Source: Lineus longissimus
Taxonomy: Eukaryota; Nemertea; Pilidiophora; Heteronemertea; Lineidae
DNA length: 64,000 nucleotides
Reading direction: 5' to 3'
Assembly (NCBI RefSeq): GCF_910592395.1
Contig: NC_088312.1
Location: 17,241,292-17,305,291 of the forward strand
Every line of letters begins with the position of its first letter. Positions within the stretch are counted from its first letter, which is position 1. The notes beneath the pieces are model-generated. The model searched no databases. It saw only the letters and a program-made list of their open reading frames with translations, and was not told the DNA's origin. Both the position numbers and the translations under genes were made by a program. This document shows positions 34,883-43,883 of the stretch, in pieces.

Positions 34883-37075
34883 TCATTCCCCGTCATGTGT
34901 CAATGAATTCTTCACTGTCTCCATTGCCGCTTGTTCTTCTGGCTTCAGAACCTGAAAGTCTTTTTCGCTCATTCTGTAGTCCTCAACCTCCCAAAACCGT
35001 CGTAGGTTTTGATTTATCTCATCCATCACTATCTGGCGTGACTGTGTGAAGTACGTTCGTGTGAAGTTGGTAGACTGTCTGCCGCTCCCCTGTCCGTCTA
35101 TTGCACCAATGCACGTCCATCCTAATTTTGTCAGTCTGGCCATCGGCGCATCTGCTGTCTTGCCGCGAATATCCCGAAGTGAGAGATGTAGTTCTTGATA
35201 ATCTTGTCCTATCAGCAAATCCACTGTATCTCTTCTCCCGAATTTAGGAAATCCGATGTCTCTCAGATGCTCATATCTGTCTGCGTATTGATTCCAATCG
35301 ATTGCCTTCAAATCGCCTGTCACGTTATTCGTTGTCTTTGCAATGATGTTCATGTCGATACGATGATTCAAACTCTCAAGACCTATCTGAACTGGCATGG
35401 AATCAAATGTTTCTGTTTTGCCGTTTAAGACCTGTACTGTTGTCTTCTGAATTTCTCCTTGTAGTCCTAGCTCTGCCGCGACGTCCGCGTTTATGTACGT
35501 CGTTGTGCTGCAATCGTCTAACATCGCATTCACTTTTATCCTTCGTTTTCCGTTTTTTACGATTACTGGTACAGTCCGCATAGAAATGAACTTCTCTTCG
35601 TTCGTTTGATCAGTAGTTTTCAACGTGACTGTGCTGTGGTTGCGATCTCTTTCTCTTTTCTCCTCAGTGTCTTTCCTTGCTGGCATTACCGATGTCCTTT
35701 TTCCGTGGAGCAATCGGTGATGTGTTTCCTTACACTCATCAATACCGCATTCTCTTGTCCGCTCGCATTTTGATCCTAAATGGTTTCGTCCAAGGCATCG
35801 GTAACAAAGAGCCAAATGTTTAGCCTTTTCCCAACGTTTGTTGATCTCCAATCGTTTGAAAACATCGCATGCCCATATGCCGTGGGTTTGATCGCATAAC
35901 TCGCAGTTATTGTTATTATTGCGTGGTGTACCGGTGAAGTGTGCTCTATTTGTTGACTCTCTGTATCTGTTCGATTGTCGGCTTCTGTCGTTTGAATCTG
36001 ACTTTGGTTCTTGATTCTCTGCGCCTACACCATGAATGGCCTCATATGCGACGGTACGGTACTCGGCTTCCCTCAACACAAACTTCCTCAGGGCGTAGAT
36101 CGATTCATCAAAATTGTTCTCGTGCACCCAGCGCTGGTAACTTGTTAACATTCCTTCTGTCATCTTTCTCATCATAACAGAATAGAGCAGTTTGCTATCT
36201 AAATCCCCCAACAATCCTGACTCCTTCAGGTTGATCATCGTTAGATCTAAAATGTCCGAAAATCGCTCGATATCCCCAGGCTTTCCTGGTCGTAAGGGCG
36301 GGAAGTTTGTCAACTCCTCCAACTGCAAATTGATCTGTCTTCGATCACCTCCGTATTTTCTCTCAAGCCTCTCCTTTGCGGCTTCGTACGCAGCTGGTGA
36401 GTGTCGCAGGCTTTCAATCAACTTCAGCGCATCACCTGAAAGATGCTCTCTAAGCTGCAGTAACTTGTACTCAGGTGTTGCTGGGGCTTTATCAATACAG
36501 GCCGTAAATGCTGCATTCCAATTGGAATATGTCTTCACGTTTCCCGTAAATTTAGGAACGTCAACGCGTTTCAATTGTCTCCAGATGTCGTGCCCCAACG
36601 TTGGGCGAACATCATGTACATCACCAGACGCCGACGTGCATGTCTCCTCCACGACGGAATTTCTAATGTTGTCCCTTTTCGGGCCTACTCTACTAAAGGT
36701 ATCAAAAAATCTCTCAACACTTGCCTGAGTTTCACTAAACTCGGATTCCATTTTGTCCATCTCGGACAGCGTCCTCTCGACGTTTTCCTGTTGTCCTAAC
36801 TTTTCGTATGCGGCGACGATTTTCTCCAAAGTTTGCATCACCGTGTCTTGCGTTTTGTCTACTTTTCTATTCGCTTCGAGGATGTCATCACGATTCGCCT
36901 CCTCTTCTCTTGTCGTTTCTATTAAGTGTCGTCTCGCTTTAGTGAATGCTGTTTTAAACTTCGCTTTTGCGGCCCTCAACTCTGTAAGACTGGCCGTGAT
37001 CGCCGTCTGCGTTGACTCACCTCCTCCTTCTCCCGCCTCGCTTCCCAATTCCGGCATTTTACTGTCGAATTCCAT
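34883..37075 (-). CDS. BEL/Pao gag-protease region
   Basis: 730 codons. A coiled-coil N-terminus (residues 30-130) precedes the gag core of the DUF1759 type (about 173-345; 'PKFTGNVKTYSNWNAAF', 'LQLREHLSGDALKLIESL'). Then come three Cys/His knuckles (C391-C394-C403, C424-C427-H432-C437, C443-C448-H452) and a retropepsin of the DUF1758 type with catalytic D520 in 'AMLDDCSTTTYI'. The frame stops at a TGA (34883-34885) that lies inside the normal gag-pol reading frame, since RT coding resumes immediately in the same phase. It is therefore most likely a single nonsense mutation rather than a natural gene end. Start chosen at the first ATG after the leader. Confidence 0.9.
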   Translation of the reverse strand: MEFDSKMPELGSEAGEGGGESTQTAITASLTELRAAKAKFKTAFTKARRHLIETTREEEANRDDILEANRKVDKTQDTVMQTLEKIVAAYEKLGQQENVERTLSEMDKMESEFSETQASVERFFDTFSRVGPKRDNIRNSVVEETCTSASGDVHDVRPTLGHDIWRQLKRVDVPKFTGNVKTYSNWNAAFTACIDKAPATPEYKLLQLREHLSGDALKLIESLRHSPAAYEAAKERLERKYGGDRRQINLQLEELTNFPPLRPGKPGDIERFSDILDLTMINLKESGLLGDLDSKLLYSVMMRKMTEGMLTSYQRWVHENNFDESIYALRKFVLREAEYRTVAYEAIHGVGAENQEPKSDSNDRSRQSNRYRESTNRAHFTGTPRNNNNNCELCDQTHGIWACDVFKRLEINKRWEKAKHLALCYRCLGRNHLGSKCERTRECGIDECKETHHRLLHGKRTSVMPARKDTEEKRERDRNHSTVTLKTTDQTNEEKFISMRTVPVIVKNGKRRIKVNAMLDDCSTTTYINADVAAELGLQGEIQKTTVQVLNGKTETFDSMPVQIGLESLNHRIDMNIIAKTTNNVTGDLKAIDWNQYADRYEHLRDIGFPKFGRRDTVDLLIGQDYQELHLSLRDIRGKTADAPMARLTKLGWTCIGAIDGQGSGRQSTNFTRTYFTQSRQIVMDEINQNLRRFWEVEDYRMSEKDFQVLKPEEQAAMETVKNSLTHDGE

Positions 37076-37099
37076 TAACTACGCTCTGCTACCAATCTA

Positions 37100-37325
37100 T
37101 GTTCCGCAGTGAACATAAGAAAACTCATATAATAAGGAAAATCGGGTGTTATTCAATATAATATACAGAAATGGTAGAGGAGTTCAAAGACTTGTCGTCC
37201 GATCCGAATGGTTACTGAAGTCGTTCTGTCCTTACGTTCCGTAACGTCCTTTCTATTGACGCTGAAGTATGACGCAAAAGTCGATGACGCGCGGATGGCC
37301 GTGACGTCATAATTCCTTCGGAACA
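37100..37325 (-). repeat. BEL/Pao 5' LTR (226 bp)
   Basis: Second LTR, with identical ends and length to the one at 31262. On the minus strand it precedes the gag start at 37075 by only a short leader. Two substitutions in 226 bp mean a recent insertion. Confidence 0.97.
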
Positions 37326-37330
37326 CAGCT

Positions 37331-38700
37331 GTCCTAGGGTTCAGCTGCCTAGGACTTTTGAGAGTTAGTCAGTGAGGCCGCTCCATGTTATTCTGGGGCG
37401 TGCTCTCCTTCTTATAAAAAAAAAAGTTTTTTTTTCCACATTGTGTCTCTTGACGATATGTGCTGAGCTTATACCGTGTTGAGGTGGTTTTGTCCCCGTC
37501 TAGGAGGGGATGGGTTTTCCTAGTTACTAGTAAAGTTACCCGTGGTATGGCTTAAGCCACAACCACATTAACAATTTTTCTTCAGCAAGATATGATAACA
37601 CCAGATGTCGGGTGGAGCTACTTGGAGAACTAAACTTGCTGTGTCGTCCAGACTAAACATGAATTCTCCACAACACTTCCTAAAGATTCACTCAGTGGGA
37701 AAGAGAGTCCAGATCAAAATTACTCGTTTACTGGCCTCTCTTTAGCAAGGAGGGTGCTAAAGGTTGGGTTACAGCATATTTCACAATTCGAGTGCCTGTT
37801 TTATACACCAAACCTAAAATGCAAATGCCATAAAAATTTCCAACTTGTGCAAAAATACGCCCCAAATTAATTTACAATATAGACCTAGGTCAAGTTTTTA
37901 CATTACAACCCACCCAGAATGTAGAAATGCTTGTTTTTCCCCTGAATGCTGTTGAAAACACTGGTCAGAAAGTGGATGGTGCTGCACCTGGAGTGACAAC
38001 ATGTTGCTTGAAAATAGAACAGGCAGCTCAGACAACAACACTGGTCGAAAGTATCAAATTACTTGAATAAGAAAAGTTGTTGAGTTGACCAAAAACAGGT
38101 GCAAAACTCGCCGGACAACATGGACAACTCGCCATTGACAATTTGCAAATTGACTGTTCTTCACTGGTCTGTCACTTTGTTCGCTGATGACGTCATCAAC
38201 ACATTTTGGTTCCCCAAGTCTCCAACAGATGGCAGGGCGAAAGTTGCAAATTGACTGCTCTTCACTGGTCTGTCACTTTGTTCGCTACTGATGACGTCAT
38301 CAACACGAAACGGTCAACTTCGGCAATGTCCGGCAATTTCCGTGAGTTTTAGATCAGACAAAATTCCTGAATAAAATCGCTAAAAAGTCCACATTCCCGG
38401 CAAATGTTTAGACTGAGAATCGATCATTTTGTGAAAGGAAAGGTAGTGAAAGGTTAGGTGAAGTTTCAAAGAGACAGTGCGCACGGTTGCCGTGATTTCC
38501 TTGGAAGTCTATAGATTTAGTAGTGTAGATGCTTCCCTTTGTTGTCAAAGGGCCTGTTGACCTCTAGCCCGGGTTTTCCCCAAGCATTCTTTTTCTGGGT
38601 CCCCTGGTCTCACCCGTTGGGTTTTGCTGTGCAGCTTGGAGACAGTTCACTTCACTACATGGTAAGTCACCGTTTACCCTCCTTCCTTTGGTTGTTGGTA
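37331..38700. other. DIRS 3' non-coding region with a ~100-bp direct duplication
   Basis: No gene. Between 38146 and 38307 a stretch beginning 'aaattgactgttcttcactg' and ending at the palindrome 'tgatgacgtcatca' occurs twice about 102 bp apart (second copy from about 38248). The part from about 37560 to 38540 has a different composition from the DIRS coding region and may be a further old insertion, but no ends were found. Confidence 0.5.
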
Positions 38701-38705
38701 TTCGA

Positions 38706-38803
38706 TGCAAAAGTCTGACCTGGGTAGAGTATGAACGACATAAAATGTCCATTTCCTGTGGAAATGTCATTTTATTAGTTCATACCTACCCAGGTCAGAC
38801 TAC
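38706..38803. repeat. DIRS internal complementary region (hairpin)
   Basis: The segment 'caaaagtctgacctgggtag' (38708) is followed by its inverted counterpart 'cctacccaggtcagact' (38787), around the small hairpin 'catttcctgtggaaatg'. DIRS elements use such a region, complementary to both ends, to form a circular replication intermediate. This is family knowledge; the sequence shows only the complementarity. Confidence 0.75.
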
Positions 38804-38854
38804 CCGCCCTGCCTGTCCCCACAGCAACGGGACTTACTCGGTGCGCTCGAGTAA

Positions 38855-39031
38855 TAAGTACTAGTGATGGCGGCTCACACGAGGCAGAGGCTGTATAGGG
38901 GCGCCGCCTAAGTGTAGCAAAGCGAACTAGCTAAGAGATTTCTATTATAAATAGATTATTTCTTCCTCGGGTGTGTCCGAATGGAGTACACATGCAAAAG
39001 TCTGACCTGGGTAGGTATGAACTAATAAAAT
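38855..39031 (-). repeat. DIRS right inverted terminal repeat
   Basis: Complement of the left terminal repeat ('gcggctcacacgaggcagag', 'cctcgggtgtgtccgaatgg', 'caaaagtctgacctgggtag'). It is followed by 'acatttccacaggaaatg', a small hairpin also seen in the internal complementary region at 38745-38770. Confidence 0.9.
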
Positions 39032-39050
39032 GACATTTCCACAGGAAATG

Positions 39051-42000
39051 GAAATTCCAAAGGCTGTTAACCCTTAAAATTTAATTTTGATTAAATGTGA
39101 CTCTGTAAATGTTTCCCCAAGTGGAAACAAAACTCGCATCTGTTGTATCAACCCTCATTCCATAAAGAACAAGGCGCTCTCCCTCCGTGATTATATAATT
39201 AGCAACGACTACGATTTCGTTGCCATCACAGAGACTTGGTTAGGAAGTTCAGTTGACAGAAAATGCATAGGCGAACTTGTACCGACTGGCTACTGTTTCA
39301 AACATATTCCTAGACGAAATAGTGGCGGACGAGGTGGTGGTGTTGGTGTAATGTACAAATCAGGAATGGGGCTTAAGATCGTTAAGTCCACTAAGAAGGC
39401 TACACACTTTGAACTGCTGGAATGTGACGTTACCGTGAAGGATGCCTTGCTTAAGCTGGCAGTCATATACCGTCCTAAGCCATCCAATGCCAATTCTTTT
39501 AAGAACAGCGTTTTCTTCGAAGAATGGTGCACGTTTCTTTCTCGCTACGTTGCGCTCTCCAAGGAATTCCTTCTCGTCGGTGATCTTAATTTCCATCTGA
39601 ACCGTGAAGCTTTTCTTTTCATGGATATTCTGCAGGAATATGACATGAGACAGTTTGTTAAGGAGCCTACGCATGTGCTCGGATATACACTGGATCTAGT
39701 GATTAGTAGGGAGAGTCGGAAGTGTTGTCTCAGATATCATAGTCAGGGATCCTGGCCTTATCGACTATAAAGGCAAGGTTGCAAAGGACCACTTTGCAGT
39801 CAGTTTCACCACATCCTTGGCGAGACCTACACCTGTACGTAAGACAGTGTGTTTCAGGAAGCTACGCAGCATAATTGTCGAGGTTTTCAAACGTGATATC
39901 AAGGACTCTCTGATACTGACCACCGCCGATGCAACTGTTGACGATCTTGTCAAAACATTCTCAGACACCATGACAGCACTGGTGGACAAACATGCCCCCC
40001 TCCGCAGAAAGACAATAACACTGCGCCCTGACTCCATGATATACGCAAGAACTACACGAGGCAAAACATCTTCGGAGAAAGCGAGAACATCAGTGGCGGA
40101 AAAGCGGTCTTACCGTCCATCACCAAATGTTCAGGGATCAATGTGCAATAGTCAACAAACTCATCCGGCAAACAAATACTGCATATTTCGCTGAGAAAAT
40201 TGAAGCATGTGGTTATCATCAGAAGGCTATGTACAAAGTCAGTAAGCACCTTCTTGGCGTGAAGACAATCGGCCCACTTCATCAAGCGGACTCTCCTTTA
40301 CAACTTGCCGAGTCATTCAGCACGTTCTTTAGTGATGAGATATCAAAGATTCGGCAGAACCTCGAAGGTGATCGTAGCAACGTAGCTACTGAAGAGTACA
40401 CCCCAGTTACAGAACCGCTGTCTTCATTCACTTTGACAACCGAAGACGAGGTAAAGAGCATTGTCTTACGATCTCCATCTAAGTCGTGTGACTTGGATTC
40501 AATCCCAACGTGGCTTCTAAAGTCATGCATCGGTGAACTTGCACCTGCTCTCACTCGCATCATAAATGCCTCATTGGAGAGTGCCTGTGTTCCACGGAAC
40601 TTAAAACATGCTCATATACGTCCACTCCTGAGGAAACCCGGACTTGACCCGGACACTTTCAAAAATTATAGACCTGTTATGAACTTGCCTTTTGTATTTA
40701 AAGTCTTGGAGAAAGTCATTGACAGGCGTCTCGAGCGTCACCTCATGTCCAATGATTTGCACGAAGAGTACCAATCTGCCTACAGGAAATGTCACTCGAC
40801 CGAAACGGCCCTGCTTAAGGTGCAAAGTGACATCCTTGAGTCATTGGACGGGGGTGACGCTGTGGTGCTCGTTATGAACGACCTATCAGCTGCATTTGAT
40901 ACCATCGACCACAACATCCTGTTACAACGATTTCAAAACATTTTTGGCCTAACTGGGATGGCCCTTCAGTGGGTAGCATCATACCTAACAGACAGATACC
41001 AATCAGTGCTGATTGACAGTGCTCAGTCCACCCCAACTCTGCTAAAGTATGTTGTTCTCCAGGGGTCTGTCCTGGGGCCCAAGATGTATACCATGCACAC
41101 AAAACCCCTCGGTGACCTGTTGAGGAGTCACGGTCCAAATCGCCACTTTTATGCGGATGACGCACAACTCTACAAATCATTCCGCATTAGATGCCTACAA
41201 GACACCTTTCTTGCACTGAAAATTGCCTTGTTGCCACTGGCACATGGCTAGCTAACAACATGCTGAGCAAGAATGACGACAAAACCGAAGTCATGCTTTT
41301 TGCTTCTCCTCACAACCTCAAAGCCTTGGACCACATTGCTATACAAGTTGGTGACTGTCTCGTCAGATCCTCGCCAGATGTAAAGAATCTTGGTTTTATC
41401 TTTGACACCAAGATGAACATGGAGAAACAGGTGACCAGCGTTTGTAAATCCGCCTATGCACAATTGAGAAACATTGGTCATATCAGGAGGTACCTGACCA
41501 ACCGCGCAGCGAGTTCTCTCCCTACTGGTCTGGTCATTTCCAGGCTTGACTACTGTAATTCGCTTCACAGCGGGCTGCCTAAAGTTCTTACAAAGAGGCT
41601 GCAACGGGTCCAGAATACTGCAGCCCGCATCTTAACCCGCACACCCAGGCATGAACACATCTCACCAGTGTTAAAGCAGTTGCACTGGCTGCACGTGGAG
41701 AAGCGAATTCAGTTCAAGACTCTGGTTCTGGCCTTCAAGTGCCTGCACAGCCAGGCCCCTAGGTATCTCTCTGATATGATCAATGTTAACAAACCTCAAA
41801 GGCTCCTAAGGTCGGAAAATTCTTTCACCCTGGTTATCCCAGGTGCACGGACACAGTACGGCGAACAGCGGTTCAGCGTTTTCAGCGCCAAGTTGTTGAA
41901 CCAATTGCCAGAGGGCTTACAGAAGGCACCCAGTCTAAACATCTTCAAAAAAATGCTCAAAACACATCTTTTCAACTAGTGCCTTCTGTAAGCCGATGTA

Positions 42001-42078
42001 ACAATGTAAAGCCCCCGTGAATGATCATCAGCTTGAAACGGGCGCTATACAAATTCGGTATGTATGTATGTATGTATG
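39051..42078 (+). mobile_element. L2/CR1-type LINE, endonuclease + RT, decayed
   Basis: About 3 kb with an APE-type endonuclease and RT on +, and a 3' end with 'gggcgctatacaaattcgg' followed by a (TATG)n tail at 42057-42078. This tail type is typical of the L2/CR1 superfamily. Its 5' boundary abuts the DIRS right end. A 45-bp direct repeat (23583-23627 and 42079-42123, about five mismatches) flanks the LINE plus DIRS together, consistent with the DIRS having landed in this LINE. Confidence 0.88.
39087..41979 (+). pseudogene. LINE endonuclease/reverse transcriptase polyprotein, broken
   Basis: Endonuclease from 39087: 'RICCINPHSIKNKALSLRDY', 'VAITETWLGSSVD', 'KLAVIYRPKPS' and 'LLVGDLNFHLN'. 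A frameshift near 39740 leads to a linker frame (39817-40194), and another near 40150 to the RT (40127-41190): 'HAHIRPLLRKPGLDPDTFKN', 'VMNDLSAAFDTIDHNIL', 'LQGSVLGPKMYTMHTKPLGD' and 'FYADDAQLYKSF'. A third frameshift near 41180 leads to the C-terminal part (41191-41979: 'LQRVQNTAARILTR', 'LKQLHWLHVEKRIQFKTLVL'), ending at the TAG before the 3' tail. The catalytic Asp residues are retained. No ORF1 is visible. This copy is inactive because of at least three frameshifts. Confidence 0.9.
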
Positions 42079-42149
42079 TATCTTTACAGCATTAGAGCAG
42101 GACACAGTCCTTAGCAACAAAGATGCTATTTGATAATTTTATCTATTAA

Positions 42150-42413
42150 ATGAAAGAAGAAGATATTGATAGAATATTTACTGCAATATTTATTCCAATA
42201 TTTAATTTTCTTAAATATGTTTTGTTTTAACAATACCAATAGTGGTTCAATCATACTTATTAAAATGTTTTTTTTAATATCAAGATAGACTCACCAAGTG
42301 ATGGTACATTAAAGGCTGTAATTAAACTAGCTTTAATGTTTTTTATTAATATTGATAAGCTTATTAAACTTAATAATCTTACAAATTTAAAAATAACAAA
42401 TGAAAGATTATGA
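42150..42413 (+). pseudogene. Viral small membrane protein, paralog 1 (broken)
   Basis: ATG at 42150 starts a frame ('MKEEDIDRIFTAIFIPIFNF') that meets a TAA at 42228-42230. The rest of the paralog follows in other frames: a hydrophobic segment, the shared motif 'KIDSPSDGTLKA' near 42283-42320, a second hydrophobic segment, and an end in 'TNERL' with TGA at 42411-42413. The next paralog's ATG (42400) lies inside this gene's last codons. Function unknown. The architecture is shared with three downstream copies: a short N-terminus, one membrane segment, the IDSPSDG motif and a second membrane-like segment. Confidence 0.5.
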
Positions 42414-42975
42414 ATCATTAATTCATTCTTTATGCAAGTATCAATTCGCGTCTTGTACCCCCCCTCCTCAAGGGTACGACACCGTATCACCCTATAACGA
42501 CATAAGGTTCAAGCATCACCCTTTTTTCACCAATGCTACTTTTTCTTTCGTCAATACATCACCATCAACAATATATCAGTTATCACCGTCATATAAAGTA
42601 ACCGAACTAATTTTACTGGGTAAGGCTGTATGTTCGACAAGACATCGACACATTAGCATCCTTATTCTTTCCAGCTTCGCCAAATTTTCACTAAAGGAAA
42701 AATAAATACTACTCAAGCATCGGCAAAGATTAGTGGTGATAGCTTAACTACCCTTGAGGAGGGGGGGTACAAGAAACGAATTGATACTTGCATTAGAACT
42801 TTGTATAAGATTAACAATACCAATAGTGATTCAATCTTACTTATCATTTTTTTTTAATGTCAAGATAGACTCACCAAGTGATGGTCCATTAAAGGCTGCT
42901 GTAATTAAACTAACTTTAATGTTTGCTCTTAATCTTGAAAAGCTTGAAAATTTAAGAGTATTAAATGAAAGATAA
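42400..42975 (+). pseudogene. Viral small membrane protein, paralog 2, split by a MITE
   Basis: Starts at 42400 ('MKDYESLIHS'), is interrupted by the 360-bp element at 42433-42792, and resumes at 42796. It continues through a membrane segment, the motif 'VKIDSPSDGPLKAA' and a second hydrophobic segment to 'NLRVLNER' and TAA at 42973-42975. If the element and one copy of its TTA target duplication are disregarded, the frame stays open across the site. The gene was thus apparently intact when the MITE landed. Its end overlaps the start of paralog 3 at 42965. Confidence 0.6.
42433..42792. mobile_element. 360-bp Harbinger-type MITE
   Basis: Terminal inverted repeats of about 42 bp, differing at two positions (start 'tgcaagtatcaattcg', inner part 'cttgtaccccccctcctc'), are flanked by the 3-bp direct repeat TTA (42430-42432 and 42793-42795). 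TTA is a classic TWA target duplication of PIF/Harbinger elements. No coding capacity: the frame at 42400-42705 is chance. It does not share end sequence with the autonomous Harbinger at 24935. Confidence 0.9.
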
Positions 42976-43150
42976 ATATTATTATTATCATCAAAAATTT
43001 CAAGATTTTTATGAAGATTATGGATCATTAATTCATGCTTCAGAAATTGGTTTAGGTTTGTCAATAACAGCATTGGGTTACTCTTGCTTATTAAAACATA
43101 TTTTTCAAGTCAAGATAGACTCACCAAGTGATGGTACATTAAAGGCTTAA
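42965..43150 (+). CDS. Viral small membrane protein, paralog 3
   Basis: 61 codons from the ATG at 42965, which lies inside the last codons of paralog 2 ('aATGAAAGAt'). N-terminal part 'YYYYHQKFQDFYEDYGSLI', then a hydrophobic segment ('LGLSITALGYSCLL') and 'VKIDSPSDGTLKA', where a TAA ends the frame before the C-terminal hydrophobic part present in paralogs 1 and 2. So it is either a naturally short member or one truncated by a point change. Function not known. The shared motif probably lies just after the membrane segment. Confidence 0.5.
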   Translation: MKDKYYYYHQKFQDFYEDYGSLIHASEIGLGLSITALGYSCLLKHIFQVKIDSPSDGTLKA

Positions 43151-43302
43151 ACTAACTTTAATTTTAACTCCTACTACTTTAACTTTTTATTTCATATGAT
43201 GGAAAATGATAAAAAAATCATTTTAAGTTATCATGTTTAATTGTTTTTAAATAAATAAATAATAACGATAGTTTTCTAGTCATAGTTTTCTAGTAATAAT
43301 AA

Positions 43303-43461
43303 ATGGAATACGGAACGAAAAATGTCATCAATACACTGTATCAAAGTTTACTTTTGTCTGTTTTAACAATTGCTTACTCTATGTTACTAAAAAGATTCTT
43401 CAGAATTAACATTGGTTCCCCTAGTCATCCTAGCATAGAATATTTACTTAATATAAACTGA
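43303..43461 (+). CDS. Viral small membrane protein, divergent paralog 4
   Basis: 52 codons: 'MEYGTKNVINTLYQSLLLSV', membrane segment, then 'RFFRINIGSPSHPSIEYLL'. The order and the spacing between membrane segment and 'GSPS' match the IDSPSDG family, so it is read as a divergent copy. A further frame ('GTIEYLTVKEYYLEK', to a TAA near 43535) may be its original C-terminus after a one-base frameshift at the TGA. No known domain. Confidence 0.4.
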   Translation: MEYGTKNVINTLYQSLLLSVLTIAYSMLLKRFFRINIGSPSHPSIEYLLNIN

Positions 43462-43574
43462 CTGGAATTGTATCTGTTTGTAATGGAACAATAGAATACC
43501 TTACAGTCAAGGAATATTACCTAGAGAAGTAATGAAAAATGTTGATTAACACTAAACATAATTAAGGTAATTAA

Positions 43575-43883
43575 ATGAAAACTGTGCTAAACATTGATTC
43601 TAGTGACTACCCAGAACAGAGTTCAAGTGATTTAGTTATCAATCTCAACAAAGAAATTCAGAATGCATCTAGTATTTGTTTAACTTATGCAGGAATACCT
43701 CGTCCTTTCACAACATAAGTGATACTATTACATACACATTTGCCAAACTAATACAAATGCAAATGCAAATCAAGATTCAATAAAATAGACATTAAATTAA
43801 CAGATGAATACGGTGACATTATCGACCTTAATGGTTTTTATGTAAGATATCAATTGTTGATAAAAGGAAATCAACCTAATTAA
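43575..43883 (+). pseudogene. Penton-like/minor capsid protein remnant of the virus
   Basis: The first 47 codons from 43575 are open ('LNIDSSDYPEQSSSDLVINL', then 'ASSICLTYAGIPRPF') and end in TAA at 43716-43718. The last 35 codons are in another frame ('KLTDEYGDIIDLNGFYVRY', ending at TAA 43881-43883). The middle of the gene is largely deleted. The N-terminal pattern (a short beta-strand protein beginning with an 'S..Y......' segment and leading to 'DLNG') recalls the minor capsid/penton proteins of Polinton-like viruses. This is an inference from pattern, not a search. The stop codon abuts the next gene's ATG (TAAATG). Confidence 0.4.

Larger units (their letters stand above)
31262..37325 (-). 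mobile_element. BEL/Pao LTR retrotransposon, nearly intact and young
   Basis: Two 226-bp LTRs differing at two positions bound a 6,064-bp element on the minus strand. The 5-bp target duplication CAGCT lies at 31257-31261 and 37326-37330. Coding runs gag - protease - RT - RNase H - integrase in one frame from 37075 to 31661, interrupted only by a TGA. A primer-binding-site candidate ('tggtagcagagcg' on the minus strand, 37080-37095) lies just inside the 5' LTR, and a purine tract (minus 'gggaagggg', near 31491-31499) precedes the 3' LTR. It sits in the 3' part of the DIRS element, downstream of its recombinase. Confidence 0.95.
24113..39050 (+). mobile_element. DIRS-type tyrosine-recombinase retrotransposon, with nested insertions
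   Basis: Bounded by inverted terminal repeats (24113-about 24295, and its complement about 38855-39031) and carrying gag-like, RT/RNase H and tyrosine-recombinase coding regions in the order typical of DIRS. An internal complementary region near the right end pairs with terminal sequences. A PIF/Harbinger element (24935-27567) and a BEL/Pao element (31262-37325) are nested in it, so the DIRS itself is about 6.2 kb. Several frameshifts and stops in the polymerase region show that it is inactive. No target duplication is expected for this order, and none is seen. GC content is visibly higher than in the flanking viral DNA. Confidence 0.9.
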
